This document shows positions 1 through 5,004 of a stretch of 6,082 bases of DNA, piece after piece. The notes under the pieces are model-generated. The model searched no databases and had not been told where the DNA came from. It saw only the letters and a program-made list of their open reading frames with translations. Location: assembly GCA_019695435.1 (NCBI GenBank), contig JACTVF010000153.1, positions 1 to 6,082 of the forward strand. The letters run 5' to 3'. Positions within the stretch are counted from its first letter, which is position 1; each line of letters begins with the position of its first letter. Source of the stretch: Methanoregulaceae archaeon. Lineage in GTDB: Archaea > Halobacteriota > Methanomicrobia > Methanomicrobiales > Methanospirillaceae. The translations under genes were made by a program, and so were the position numbers.

Positions 1-2
1 CT

Positions 3-533
3 CTCCTTGGTCAGCCCCAGCAGAAAAAACCCAATCATATAACCGGGTTTACCTCCGGTAACCTGTCCTATGATGTTGCCACCTTCAACAATTTCGATGA
101 TGCGATCTCCGATTTGGCCGAAGTTGAATTTGCAGACAGCAACGGTACGATTACAAACGACACTCGTGAAAATGAGATCCGGTACATCCTGGAACGCGAA
201 GTAGATACTACCGGAGATGCAAGCAGCTGGATGTTTGCCGTACATCACGCAAATACAACGTCCGTTGCTATCTATAACCACAATGAAAGGAGTATCGTCA
301 CCCGGCATGCAGGGTTCTCTTGCCCGGTCATATCAATAGACCAGATCATTTCTCCCCGGCAACTCATTGATCATAACATGGCCATGATCTTCGGAGATGA
401 AAGTACAAACGAACTCGTGTCACAGGAAGAGGCCCTTGAGGATGGCAACTATATGCTCACTCAAGTCCGGGCAGGACGCGTCACAAATCCTGATATTCAA
501 TGCAACTACGGGAGTGCTGATTGCGACCCATGA
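3..533 (+). CDS. Hypothetical protein, 5' end outside window; first visible gene of pilin-like operon
   Basis: The frame is open from the left edge, so the gene starts upstream of the window; 176 residues are visible. An in-frame TTG at 114 is an internal Leu codon rather than a likely start, because the upstream codons read as ordinary protein without a stop. I do not recognise the family. The visible part is hydrophilic and looks like a globular or extracytoplasmic domain, with no membrane helix. It contains three sequons (NGT, NDT, NTT) and three cysteines, one in FSCP and two near the C-terminus in CNYGSADC, which could form a disulfide outside the cell. Its stop codon overlaps the ATG of the next gene (ATGA, 530-533), so it belongs to the same operon. 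By context it may be another secreted or membrane-anchored pilus component, but its N-terminus, where a leader and helix would be, is missing. Confidence 0.8.
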   Translation, partial: LLGQPQQKKPNHITGFTSGNLSYDVATFNNFDDAISDLAEVEFADSNGTITNDTRENEIRYILEREVDTTGDASSWMFAVHHANTTSVAIYNHNERSIVTRHAGFSCPVISIDQIISPRQLIDHNMAMIFGDESTNELVSQEEALEDGNYMLTQVRAGRVTNPDIQCNYGSADCDP

Positions 534-1651
534 CTGATGATGCCGGAAACCTCTCTATCGATTTTCTGGCAGGCTTTACCATCTTCATGATAACGTTGAT
601 CTACGTAGCGACCCTGATCCCGGGCCTCTTTGTTGGTCTCCAGAGCCGGACCATCGATTATGATGCCGTAGCTTACAGAACCGGGGTTATACTGGTGGAA
701 GATCCCGGGATGCCGCTCTCGTGGGAGTCCCTGCCAAATTACTCAACGATAAGATTCGGGCTTGCACTATCAAAAAATACCCCCAATATTTTGTCTCCCA
801 CAAAAATAAACCGGTTTTTCTGCAGTACCGATTTTGTATATCCCGCTGATTACCAGTCGTGGGCAGTTTTCGGGGCCTATCCCTACCAGTTCAATATCTC
901 CCTCCAGATGGCAGGAGATAATGTCACGCAATCTGTCGGGGATCCCTTTCCTGAGGGATACGGGTACAGCCGACGGGTAGTTAAAATAAAAGAGCCAAGC
1001 AATGCTACCCTTGATTTTTCAAACTTCCAAGTGATCCAGTCCTCGGCTTCCTCGGTATACACGCAGAATGCAACCAGTCAGTCCTTCTCGATCTATTTTA
1101 ACTACACTGACCTGCTTAATGACGGCCCCGACAATAACAACCCTGCATATCAGATCAACCCACTCGCTCCAGCGGGCGAGATAATCGGGGGGGAAGGGGC
1201 ACTCATCAACCTCACGGGCCTGAGCAAAATTCCACAGAACTACTATGGTGGCAATACGAATGTAACCCTGTCGAGTGTCTCAATTTACAATTTGACGGGG
1301 CAGGTACCATTTGAGCTCGGCCCGCCGAATTCAACAAATCCCAGCCAAATCAGCTTGTATATCAATGGCAACCCCACACCCGTTACTACGCTCCCGGTGA
1401 ATGTATTCGACAGCGTATCACTCTTCATACCGCCGGGTTTTCTCGGCTTTGCAGGACAAGGTAACTCCAACACCCTGCTGAACATCACCATGCAGTTTAA
1501 CCTGACGGATAGTAATGGAAATCCTCAGCAGGACTGGTACCTCAACAGTACCCAGGTCCCGCCCTATGGCGCTTTTGAGTATAACTACACCAACCCCAAT
1601 GTCACCCAGCCTCAGTTACAAAACGGTGTCCTGGAGGTGGCCGTATGGTAA
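530..1651 (+). CDS. Large pilin-like membrane-anchored protein with many N-glycosylation sequons
   Basis: The ATG at 530 is preferred over an in-frame TTG at 521 because it gives the classic ATGA overlap with the previous stop. The protein has 373 residues. Residues 1-6 (MTDDAG) form a tiny leader, followed by NLSIDFLAGF and a hydrophobic helix to about residue 36. The Gly before N-L-S-I-D resembles the class III/type IV prepilin cleavage pattern G|QxSxE, with Asp at +5. Next comes YDAVAYRTGVILVEDPG, which I associate with a family found in methanogens and haloarchaea (haloarchaeal DUF7287-like, from memory). The remainder is a long extracytoplasmic beta-type domain rich in N, S, T, Y, P and G, with 15 N-X-S/T sequons. 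It ends in LEVAVW, whose codons also hold the ribosome binding site of the next gene. Likely role: a minor or adaptor pilin-like subunit of a surface appendage. The function is inferred from architecture and context only. Confidence 0.88.
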   Translation: MTDDAGNLSIDFLAGFTIFMITLIYVATLIPGLFVGLQSRTIDYDAVAYRTGVILVEDPGMPLSWESLPNYSTIRFGLALSKNTPNILSPTKINRFFCSTDFVYPADYQSWAVFGAYPYQFNISLQMAGDNVTQSVGDPFPEGYGYSRRVVKIKEPSNATLDFSNFQVIQSSASSVYTQNATSQSFSIYFNYTDLLNDGPDNNNPAYQINPLAPAGEIIGGEGALINLTGLSKIPQNYYGGNTNVTLSSVSIYNLTGQVPFELGPPNSTNPSQISLYINGNPTPVTTLPVNVFDSVSLFIPPGFLGFAGQGNSNTLLNITMQFNLTDSNGNPQQDWYLNSTQVPPYGAFEYNYTNPNVTQPQLQNGVLEVAVW

Positions 1652-2199
1652 ACGATAACGGCCAGCTCTACACCATCGAGGGGGTTGCCGCCAGCATGAT
1701 CATGCTCTTTACGATATACCTTGTCCTCGGTGCGACTTCTGTCTATACACCGGGCGACGCCCATATCAGCGACATGCAGCTCGAACAGACAGGAACAGAT
1801 GCACTGCGGATGATGAATACGCCGAAGAACGGGTCGGCTGGAACGAGCCCGCTTCAAGACATCATTAACGATTTATCGCCGAATACTTTTACTCCTATTG
1901 CTCCTGCAACAAATGCCTTCGATCCAACAAATCCCTTCAATATAATGTTCATGAATTATGTGAATAATAAGACGGGAAATGAAATGGATGACCTCCACTA
2001 CACTGCCAACGTTACGTATTATGATATATCCAAAAAAACAACCGGAAGTCTGCTGCTTGCATCAAACCGCAACCTTAGCGGAGGTGAACATCCGGTCCGG
2101 GTGACGGAATGGGTGATTATCGATAAACCGGTTCCGGGTGATGGAACTCGAACCCAACCCCGGGCGGTCTTAGTGGAGGTGCTCTTATGGCGGGACTAA
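1645..2199 (+). CDS. Pilin-like membrane-anchored protein (GQLYTIEG N-terminus)
   Basis: This is a 184-residue protein. The ATG at 1645 follows a strong GGAGGTG (1633-1639) with 5 nt spacing and overlaps the previous gene by 7 bp. The leader MVNDNG is followed by QLYTIEGVAASMIMLFTIYL, a type IV pilin-like N-terminus: a Gly cleavage site, a Glu about six residues later, then one hydrophobic helix (about residues 12-30). The motif resembles the G-QAYTLEG start of a haloarchaeal family (DUF7288-like, from memory). The rest is extracytoplasmic, with four sequons (NGS, NKT, NVT, NLS), a YYDISKK segment and a C-terminal strand ending VLVEVLLWRD. This C-terminus resembles that of the preceding protein (LEVAVW), suggesting related folds. 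It has no cysteines. Probable minor pilin of the operon's appendage. The prepilin peptidase that would process it is not in the window, and processing itself is inferred. Confidence 0.87.
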   Translation: MVNDNGQLYTIEGVAASMIMLFTIYLVLGATSVYTPGDAHISDMQLEQTGTDALRMMNTPKNGSAGTSPLQDIINDLSPNTFTPIAPATNAFDPTNPFNIMFMNYVNNKTGNEMDDLHYTANVTYYDISKKTTGSLLLASNRNLSGGEHPVRVTEWVIIDKPVPGDGTRTQPRAVLVEVLLWRD

Positions 2200-2546
2200 A
2201 CGATGATGCACAGTGGATCGTGATGATGGGGTTTGTCATAAGCTTCAGTTTTTTCTTCCTCGCGATGATCCTCAACCAGTCCACGGTGGTCGGACAGACC
2301 ACGGCAGAAAGCGTGCTGGATTTTCCGAAAAATGACATCCGCGATGTAAGGAGTGTCATTATCAATTCATCAGAGATCGGGGATCCGGATTATGTCCACA
2401 ACGACATCGTCAATATTTCGCTGTTCCGGAAAAATGCTGTCGTGAATTACTCATGTAACCCAACGGGATGTACGAAGCCGTACACCATCAGCATCCATTA
2501 CAACAACGGAGTGACTGCGTACAATGAGACCTACACATCACCCTGA
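2187..2546 (+). CDS. Small pilin-like membrane-anchored protein
   Basis: This is a 119-residue protein. The ATG at 2187 follows GGAGGTG (2175-2181) with 5 nt spacing and overlaps the previous gene by 13 bp. The N-terminus MAGLNDDAQWIVMMGF runs straight into a Phe-rich hydrophobic helix (about residues 9-28, including ISFSFFFLAMIL). A short extracytoplasmic part follows with DFPKNDIRDVRSVI, four sequons (NSS, NIS, NYS, NET) and two cysteines six residues apart (CNPTGC), a possible disulfide loop. The leader lacks Gly or basic residues before the helix, so it may be an uncleaved signal anchor rather than a processed pilin. The plan resembles the haloarchaeal DUF7261-type proteins that sit in similar clusters (recollection, not searched). 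It is the smallest member of the set and may be a priming or tip subunit, which is inference. Its end overlaps the next gene by 23 bp. Confidence 0.84.
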   Translation: MAGLNDDAQWIVMMGFVISFSFFFLAMILNQSTVVGQTTAESVLDFPKNDIRDVRSVIINSSEIGDPDYVHNDIVNISLFRKNAVVNYSCNPTGCTKPYTISIHYNNGVTAYNETYTSP

Positions 2547-2973
2547 AAACCGCAGGGAGGCCGGGGTAAGTACCCTGATCGAGTACATAATTATCAGCGG
2601 CGTTCTCCTGATCCTCTTTGTCGTGATGCTCCTGCAGGTTAATACAAATATCCTGCAGGGACCGGCCGAAACACTCCAGTATACGGCATTTACGGATATC
2701 GGGAACGGGGTATCGACGCGAATTGTTGATGTGTACGCCATTGCACCGACAACCGGGGATATCACCACGTCGTTCCCCCTTCCTGACGATGTAGCCGGAC
2801 AGAATTATTTCGTAGAGATCTATGCTACGGGTGCGGATCAGTCCGTCATGGTCTCCCAAGGCAACATTGCCAGCAATATCAATCTTTCCGGCATCGGCGC
2901 TACGCTGAATATAAACGGGAACACTACGGGAAGGGGTTTGAACAGGATAAGTTACTATTCGGAAGGAGGCTGA
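2524..2973 (+). CDS. Type IV pilin-like protein (REAG|VSTLIEY signal)
   Basis: This is a 149-residue protein. The start is ATG 2524, with GGAGTG (2508-2513) 10 nt upstream. No other in-frame start lies before the hydrophobic core, so the 23-bp overlap with the previous gene is accepted. Its N-terminus is the most canonical prepilin signal in the cluster: a basic leader of about 14 residues ending ENRREAG, then VSTLIEYIIISGVLLILFVV, with Glu six residues after the presumed Gly cleavage site and a helix of about 20 residues. The extracytoplasmic part is a compact beta-rich domain of about 110 residues with two sequons (NLS, NTT) and no cysteines. Size and signal fit a structural pilin, so this is the best candidate for the main subunit. 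The GVST-type start resembles the haloarchaeal DUF7266 family (from memory). GGAGG at its 3' end (2965-2969) serves as the ribosome binding site of the next gene. Confidence 0.87.
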   Translation: MRPTHHPENRREAGVSTLIEYIIISGVLLILFVVMLLQVNTNILQGPAETLQYTAFTDIGNGVSTRIVDVYAIAPTTGDITTSFPLPDDVAGQNYFVEIYATGADQSVMVSQGNIASNINLSGIGATLNINGNTTGRGLNRISYYSEGG

Positions 2974-2976
2974 ACT

Positions 2977-3816
2977 ATGCAGACCGGCAGGAATTCAAAA
3001 AAAGGAAACGATCACGCAGTATCCGAAATGATCGGATTTGTTATTATCTTCGGCATCATCATCGCTGGTATCGGACTGGTGACCTTATACGGGTACCCGA
3101 TGCTGCTGCAGCAACAGTCCAGCTCGAATGAGCAGATCATGGAAAAGAATATGATCGTACTGCAGAATGACCTCAAGAGCCTTGCGTACAAAACGGTGCC
3201 CTACTCTGAGACCTCGCTGAACGTGGGTGGCGGAGCACTCACGGTTTACAATACCACTTATGATACTGCGGATTCGTCGAAGTTTTTGATTTTTGGTGAA
3301 AATGGGAATCCCCTCACCTGCAGTATTAAGAACAATAACGGGAATTGTGCAATATCATCCGCTCCCTTAACGTTCTACCCGGGTGATCTCCGCTATGACT
3401 CGACAAGTGCCCAGACCGGTTTGTCACTTGAAAACGGTGCGGTGGTCAAGAGGATGCTCGCCGAGAACGGGTCGGCCATGCTTGCACAACCACGGTGGTT
3501 CTATGACGGCCCGACCAATACCGCCGTGATATACCTGATTGGTTTTAATACCACCACTGACATAATGGCGCAGACAGGAGTCGGTACCGTGAAAATGGAT
3601 CTGGGACTAACCAACTATACCTCATATAATACTGCAGGTGACACAATCCACATCGAGTATACACCAAATATCAACGCGGATTATTCAACGGCATGGGACA
3701 ATTATTTTACCGGCACGCTTGGCATGTCTCCTGATGGAGAGGGTGGCTATTATTTTGTTCAAATGCCATCAACACTCATTATATATACGTATGAGGTTGA
3801 GATCGAATCCGTGTAA
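2977..3816 (+). CDS. Pilin-like membrane-anchored protein (DUF7289-like, HAVSEMIGF N-terminus)
   Basis: This is a 279-residue protein and the last gene of the operon. The ATG at 2977 lies 3 bp after the previous stop, with GGAGG (2965-2969) at 7 nt. The basic leader MQTGRNSKKGNDHA is followed by VSEMIGFVIIFGIIIAGIGLV, which resembles the archaeal pilin start A/G|VSPVIG but with Glu-Met replacing Pro-Val. A segment rich in Gln, Ser and Glu (QQQSSSNEQIMEKNMIVLQ, about residues 45-64) continues the helix, as in pilin N-terminal helices. The C-terminal domain is beta-rich with four sequons (NTT, NGS, NTT, NYT), two cysteines about 11 residues apart (CSIKNNNGNC) and a GGGAL segment. The layout matches the haloarchaeal family I know as DUF7289 (from memory). 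It ends YEVEIESV. Likely a minor pilin or surface-appendage subunit. Oligo-T tracts follow within about 45 nt. Confidence 0.88.
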   Translation: MQTGRNSKKGNDHAVSEMIGFVIIFGIIIAGIGLVTLYGYPMLLQQQSSSNEQIMEKNMIVLQNDLKSLAYKTVPYSETSLNVGGGALTVYNTTYDTADSSKFLIFGENGNPLTCSIKNNNGNCAISSAPLTFYPGDLRYDSTSAQTGLSLENGAVVKRMLAENGSAMLAQPRWFYDGPTNTAVIYLIGFNTTTDIMAQTGVGTVKMDLGLTNYTSYNTAGDTIHIEYTPNINADYSTAWDNYFTGTLGMSPDGEGGYYFVQMPSTLIIYTYEVEIESV

Positions 3817-3858
3817 TTGTAAAGGGGTTACACAAAGATCAAAAGGATTGGCAGGGAA

Positions 3859-3935
3859 TTTTTTGGCCGGAAAATTTTTACATGCAAAAAATCCGGATTT
3901 TAAAATTTTTGACTCTGTTGAAAATCGTTTTTTTT
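3859..3935 (+). terminator. Oligo-T terminator region of the pilin-like operon
   Basis: Starting 43 nt after the operon's last stop there are successive T runs on the + strand: T6 (3859-3864), T5 (3875-3879), T4 (3898-3901), T5 (3906-3910) and T8 (3928-3935). Archaeal RNA polymerase commonly stops at oligo-T tracts without a strong hairpin, so this is a convincing multi-stop termination zone. The first T run can also form AATTTT/AAAATT pairing around GGCC, but that stem is weak. Confidence 0.65.
3888..3901. repeat. Perfect 14-bp palindrome AAAATCCGGATTTT
   Basis: The sequence equals its own reverse complement across all 14 bases, with CCGG at its centre and A/T flanks. It sits inside the operon's terminator region. 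It could be a protein-binding site or simply part of the terminator's fold; nothing here decides. A second perfect 14-bp palindrome with the same CCGG centre lies at 4741-4754. Confidence 0.5.
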
Positions 3936-3966
3936 AGATTATTCGGCTCTTTTGAAGCCATAATCT
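3936..3966 (+). repeat. Bulged hairpin directly after the T8 tract
   Basis: AGATTAT (3936-3942) pairs fully with ATAATCT (3960-3966), and GGCT (3945-3948) pairs with AGCC (3956-3959). The loop has 7 nt and there is a 2-nt bulge (TC) on the 5' side. It begins immediately after T8. It may protect the operon's 3' end or belong to the separate intergenic unit; I cannot tell which. Confidence 0.45.
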
Positions 3967-4079
3967 TAAACCTCTGCACACTCTCCTTCAGCTCAACAAT
4001 TACTCCCCGGAAACATGTATTGTAGAGGATTTCAACAAAACCGATTATACAAAAATCCCATGGCTTAACAAAATGAATG

Positions 4080-4136
4080 GTGGGGGCTCCCCGCGTACTA
4101 ATCGGAAATATTCCCCCGGGGATCCCCCACGTTTTT
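4080..4136 (+). promoter_or_regulatory. 14-bp inverted repeat plus T5, leader hairpin of the 68-residue ORF
   Basis: GTGGGGGCTCCCCG (4080-4093) pairs with CGGGGATCCCCCAC (4117-4130): 13 of 14 positions are complementary, the exception being C4087 against T4123. The loop is 23 nt and GTTTTT follows (T5 at 4132-4136). Each arm is also partly self-complementary (GGGGATCCCC is a perfect palindrome), so alternative folds exist. This could be a terminator of a short leader transcript, an attenuator, or an operator. An AAATATT sequence (4106-4112) in the loop could be a TATA element, in which case the repeat would flank the promoter as a double-stranded binding site. It lies 20 nt upstream of the ORF start. 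Confidence 0.55.
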
Positions 4137-4155
4137 GTGCATCTGATAGGGAGAC

Positions 4156-4362
4156 ATGAGCCGATCCAATCCGGGCCCGTTCCGGCCTCCGATCACTCCT
4201 CCACCTGCCCAAAATAAGCACGTATCGGGCTCCGTTTCAAAAAGTCCTCAAATAAGCGTTATTTTTGAAAACGGGCAAATTAAAACGTTCACGTATCGCG
4301 ATTTTGAGGCTCGATCCGGCCCCGGTAAGATTGTTGTGAGCCCGAACAACAAAAAGCCGTAG
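4156..4362 (+). CDS. Possible small Pro-rich basic protein, 68 residues
   Basis: ATG 4156 is the first start after an in-frame TAG at 4147. AGGGAG (4148-4153) lies only 2 nt before the ATG, closer than normal, so either translation depends on coupling or the ORF is not expressed. Residues 1-20 are Pro-rich (PFRPPITPPPA) and probably disordered. Residues about 32-60 look like a small beta domain (ISVIFENGQIKTFTYRDF, then GKIVVSP). The tail is basic (NNKKP). There is no membrane helix or cysteine. I do not recognise the family. The domain-like composition is why I prefer it to a chance ORF. It overlaps by ATGA with a 28-codon upstream ORF (4073-4159) that runs through the leader hairpin, which is suggestive of translational coupling. 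Confidence 0.45.
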   Translation: MSRSNPGPFRPPITPPPAQNKHVSGSVSKSPQISVIFENGQIKTFTYRDFEARSGPGKIVVSPNNKKP

Positions 4363-4569
4363 GAACCTCTTTGCGGGGCTGGAAACAGTATTATATGGGG
4401 CTTATTCTGGTCTTATTTTCACCAACCGGGGCAAATAATCCGCCTGATTTCCGGCATCCCCAATCGGACGGTTTTACGGGCGTTTCCGGGAATCCCCCAC
4501 ACATGAAAAAAGAGGAATAGTGCTCTGTGAACACCTACAGTTATACTGTTGTACCTTGTCCCCTGAAGA

Positions 4570-4911
4570 GTTGTTGAAGATTTTTAAAACAGTCCGGGTC
4601 GGCAGCTGGTCTTTTCCAGGAAAGATCGATATGGTTGCTGAAGATTTCAAAGAATGTTCAACAGGGCTTGTGGGAATTATGGCAAATAATGCACCAGAAA
4701 ATGACCCATATCCGGCGGGAGCCCCATAAACCAGTGCCGGTTTTTCCGGAAAAAGGCCGGTAAGGTTGCTTGAGGATTTCAAAAAAGTCCGGGAGGGCTG
4801 GCGAAGATTCCGGGAAATGTTCGGCAGAGTTGTTGAATATTTTAAAAAAGTCCGGGTCGAGATCTGAAGATTTCGGGAAATGGCCGGCTCAGCAGCTGAA
4901 CTTTTTTTTTT
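4570..4911 (+). repeat. Degenerate tandem repeat, unit about 64 bp
   Basis: Copies of a GTTGYTGAAGATTTyAAA-like start occur at 4570, 4634, 4765, 4829 and a partial copy at 4892, giving steps of 64, 131 (about two units), 64 and 63. AGTCCGGG follows at 4591, 4786 and 4850. The second half of the unit, a TTCCGGGAAATG-like block with GGC, is seen at 4806-4826, 4869-4888 and, more diverged, at 4742-4760 and 4613-4630. The stretch 4655-4735 is too diverged to assign. The unit is close to 63 bp, or 21 codons, which points to a coding origin. It lacks the conserved repeats and unique spacers of a CRISPR array. Confidence 0.6.
4741..4754. repeat. Perfect 14-bp palindrome TTTTTCCGGAAAAA
   Basis: It equals its own reverse complement across all 14 bases. 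CCGG copies at 4737-4740 and 4757-4760 could extend the stem with a 2-nt bulge. It lies in the diverged middle of the 64-bp repeat array, where the unit's second half would be. Confidence 0.45.
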
Positions 4912-4998
4912 AGCACAGAAACTACAAGCGCGGGCATTTGAGAAGAGTGATATCACATGTGAGGGGGTGGTATTTTTTTAGAGACCTGCTACCGTCAT

Positions 4999-5004
4999 AA
5001 AAAA
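4999..5004 (-). terminator. T6 terminator of tRNA-Leu
   Basis: Six A residues on the + strand read as T6 on the - strand immediately after the tRNA discriminator base. This is the usual oligo-T stop of archaeal tRNA genes. It could also end polC transcripts that read through, since no other - strand T run is seen after the polC stop. Confidence 0.6.

Larger units (their letters stand above)
3817..4155. other. 339-bp intergenic region between the operon and the small ORF
   Basis: No gene longer than a short leader peptide is convincing here. The left part (to about 3966) is AT-rich and holds the operon terminator, one palindrome and a hairpin. The middle (3967-4070) holds a TATA-like ATTATACAAA near 4043-4052. 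The right part is a GC-rich inverted repeat with T5 (4080-4136) just before the ATG of the small ORF at 4156. A 28-codon ORF (4073-4159) spans the inverted repeat and ends in ATGA overlapping that ATG. Confidence 0.6.
4520..4981 (+). pseudogene. Possible decayed amphipathic-helix repeat protein
   Basis: One + frame, starting at GTG 4520 with GAGG 4 nt upstream, reads ELLKIFKTVRVG, MVAEDFKE, LLEDFKKVREGW, RRFREMFGRVVEYF, FKKVRVEI and RFREMAGSAAELFF at about 21-residue spacing. The hydrophobic and charged residues alternate as in an amphipathic helix. The frame is interrupted by TAA at 4727-4729 and TGA at 4865-4867 and ends at TAG 4979-4981. One plausible reading is a helical repeat protein gene broken by point mutations. 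Alternatively, 4520-4729 is an intact 69-residue protein and the rest is remnant, or the whole region is non-coding repeat. The family is not recognised. The opposite strand is open for 160 codons, but its GTG start lacks a ribosome binding site and its composition is low-complexity S/T/N/L. Confidence 0.3.
4363..5004. other. 642-bp region without an intact gene; decayed repeats
   Basis: Left part (4363-4519): a TATA-like TATTATAT at 4389-4396 and an ATG at 4395 opening a 41-codon ORF (to 4520) with no ribosome binding site. It also carries a second copy of the AATCGGA...CCGGGAATCCCCCAC arrangement seen before the 68-residue ORF. Middle and right (4570-4911): a degenerate array with a period of about 64 bp. 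T10 (4902-4911) and T7 (4973-4979) on the + strand could end any rightward transcript, and A6 at 4999-5004 is the tRNA terminator read on the - strand. A long - strand ORF across 4474-4956 is judged a by-product of the repeats. Confidence 0.55.

Noticed and set aside
114..533. TTG at 114 as the start of the first gene
   Set aside because: The frame is open to the left edge with ordinary protein-like codons and there is no ribosome binding site before 114, so this is an internal Leu.
1285..2859. - strand ORFs opposite the pilin-like operon (1285-1491, 1612-1857, 2117-2365, 2488-2859, 2538-2768)
   Set aside because: They lie opposite well-supported genes with proper starts and ribosome binding sites, and show no sign of their own signals.
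3638..3937. 99-codon + strand ORF overlapping the last pilin-like gene
   Set aside because: It is mostly an out-of-frame shadow of the 2977-3816 gene and runs through the terminator region.
4395..4520. 41-codon ORF starting right after TATTATAT
   Set aside because: There is no ribosome binding site and the ATG lies inside the TATA-like sequence, so the two readings exclude each other. Kept only as part of the repeated-cassette observation.
4570..4911. CRISPR array
   Set aside because: Copies are degenerate over the whole unit with no alternation of conserved repeats and unique spacers, and no cas genes are visible.
4474..4956. 160-codon ORF on the - strand across the repeat region
   Set aside because: The GTG start has no Shine-Dalgarno, the product is low-complexity S/T/N/L/R, and the openness is explained by the repeated unit lacking stops in that frame. 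The + strand reading gives a more protein-like amphipathic pattern.
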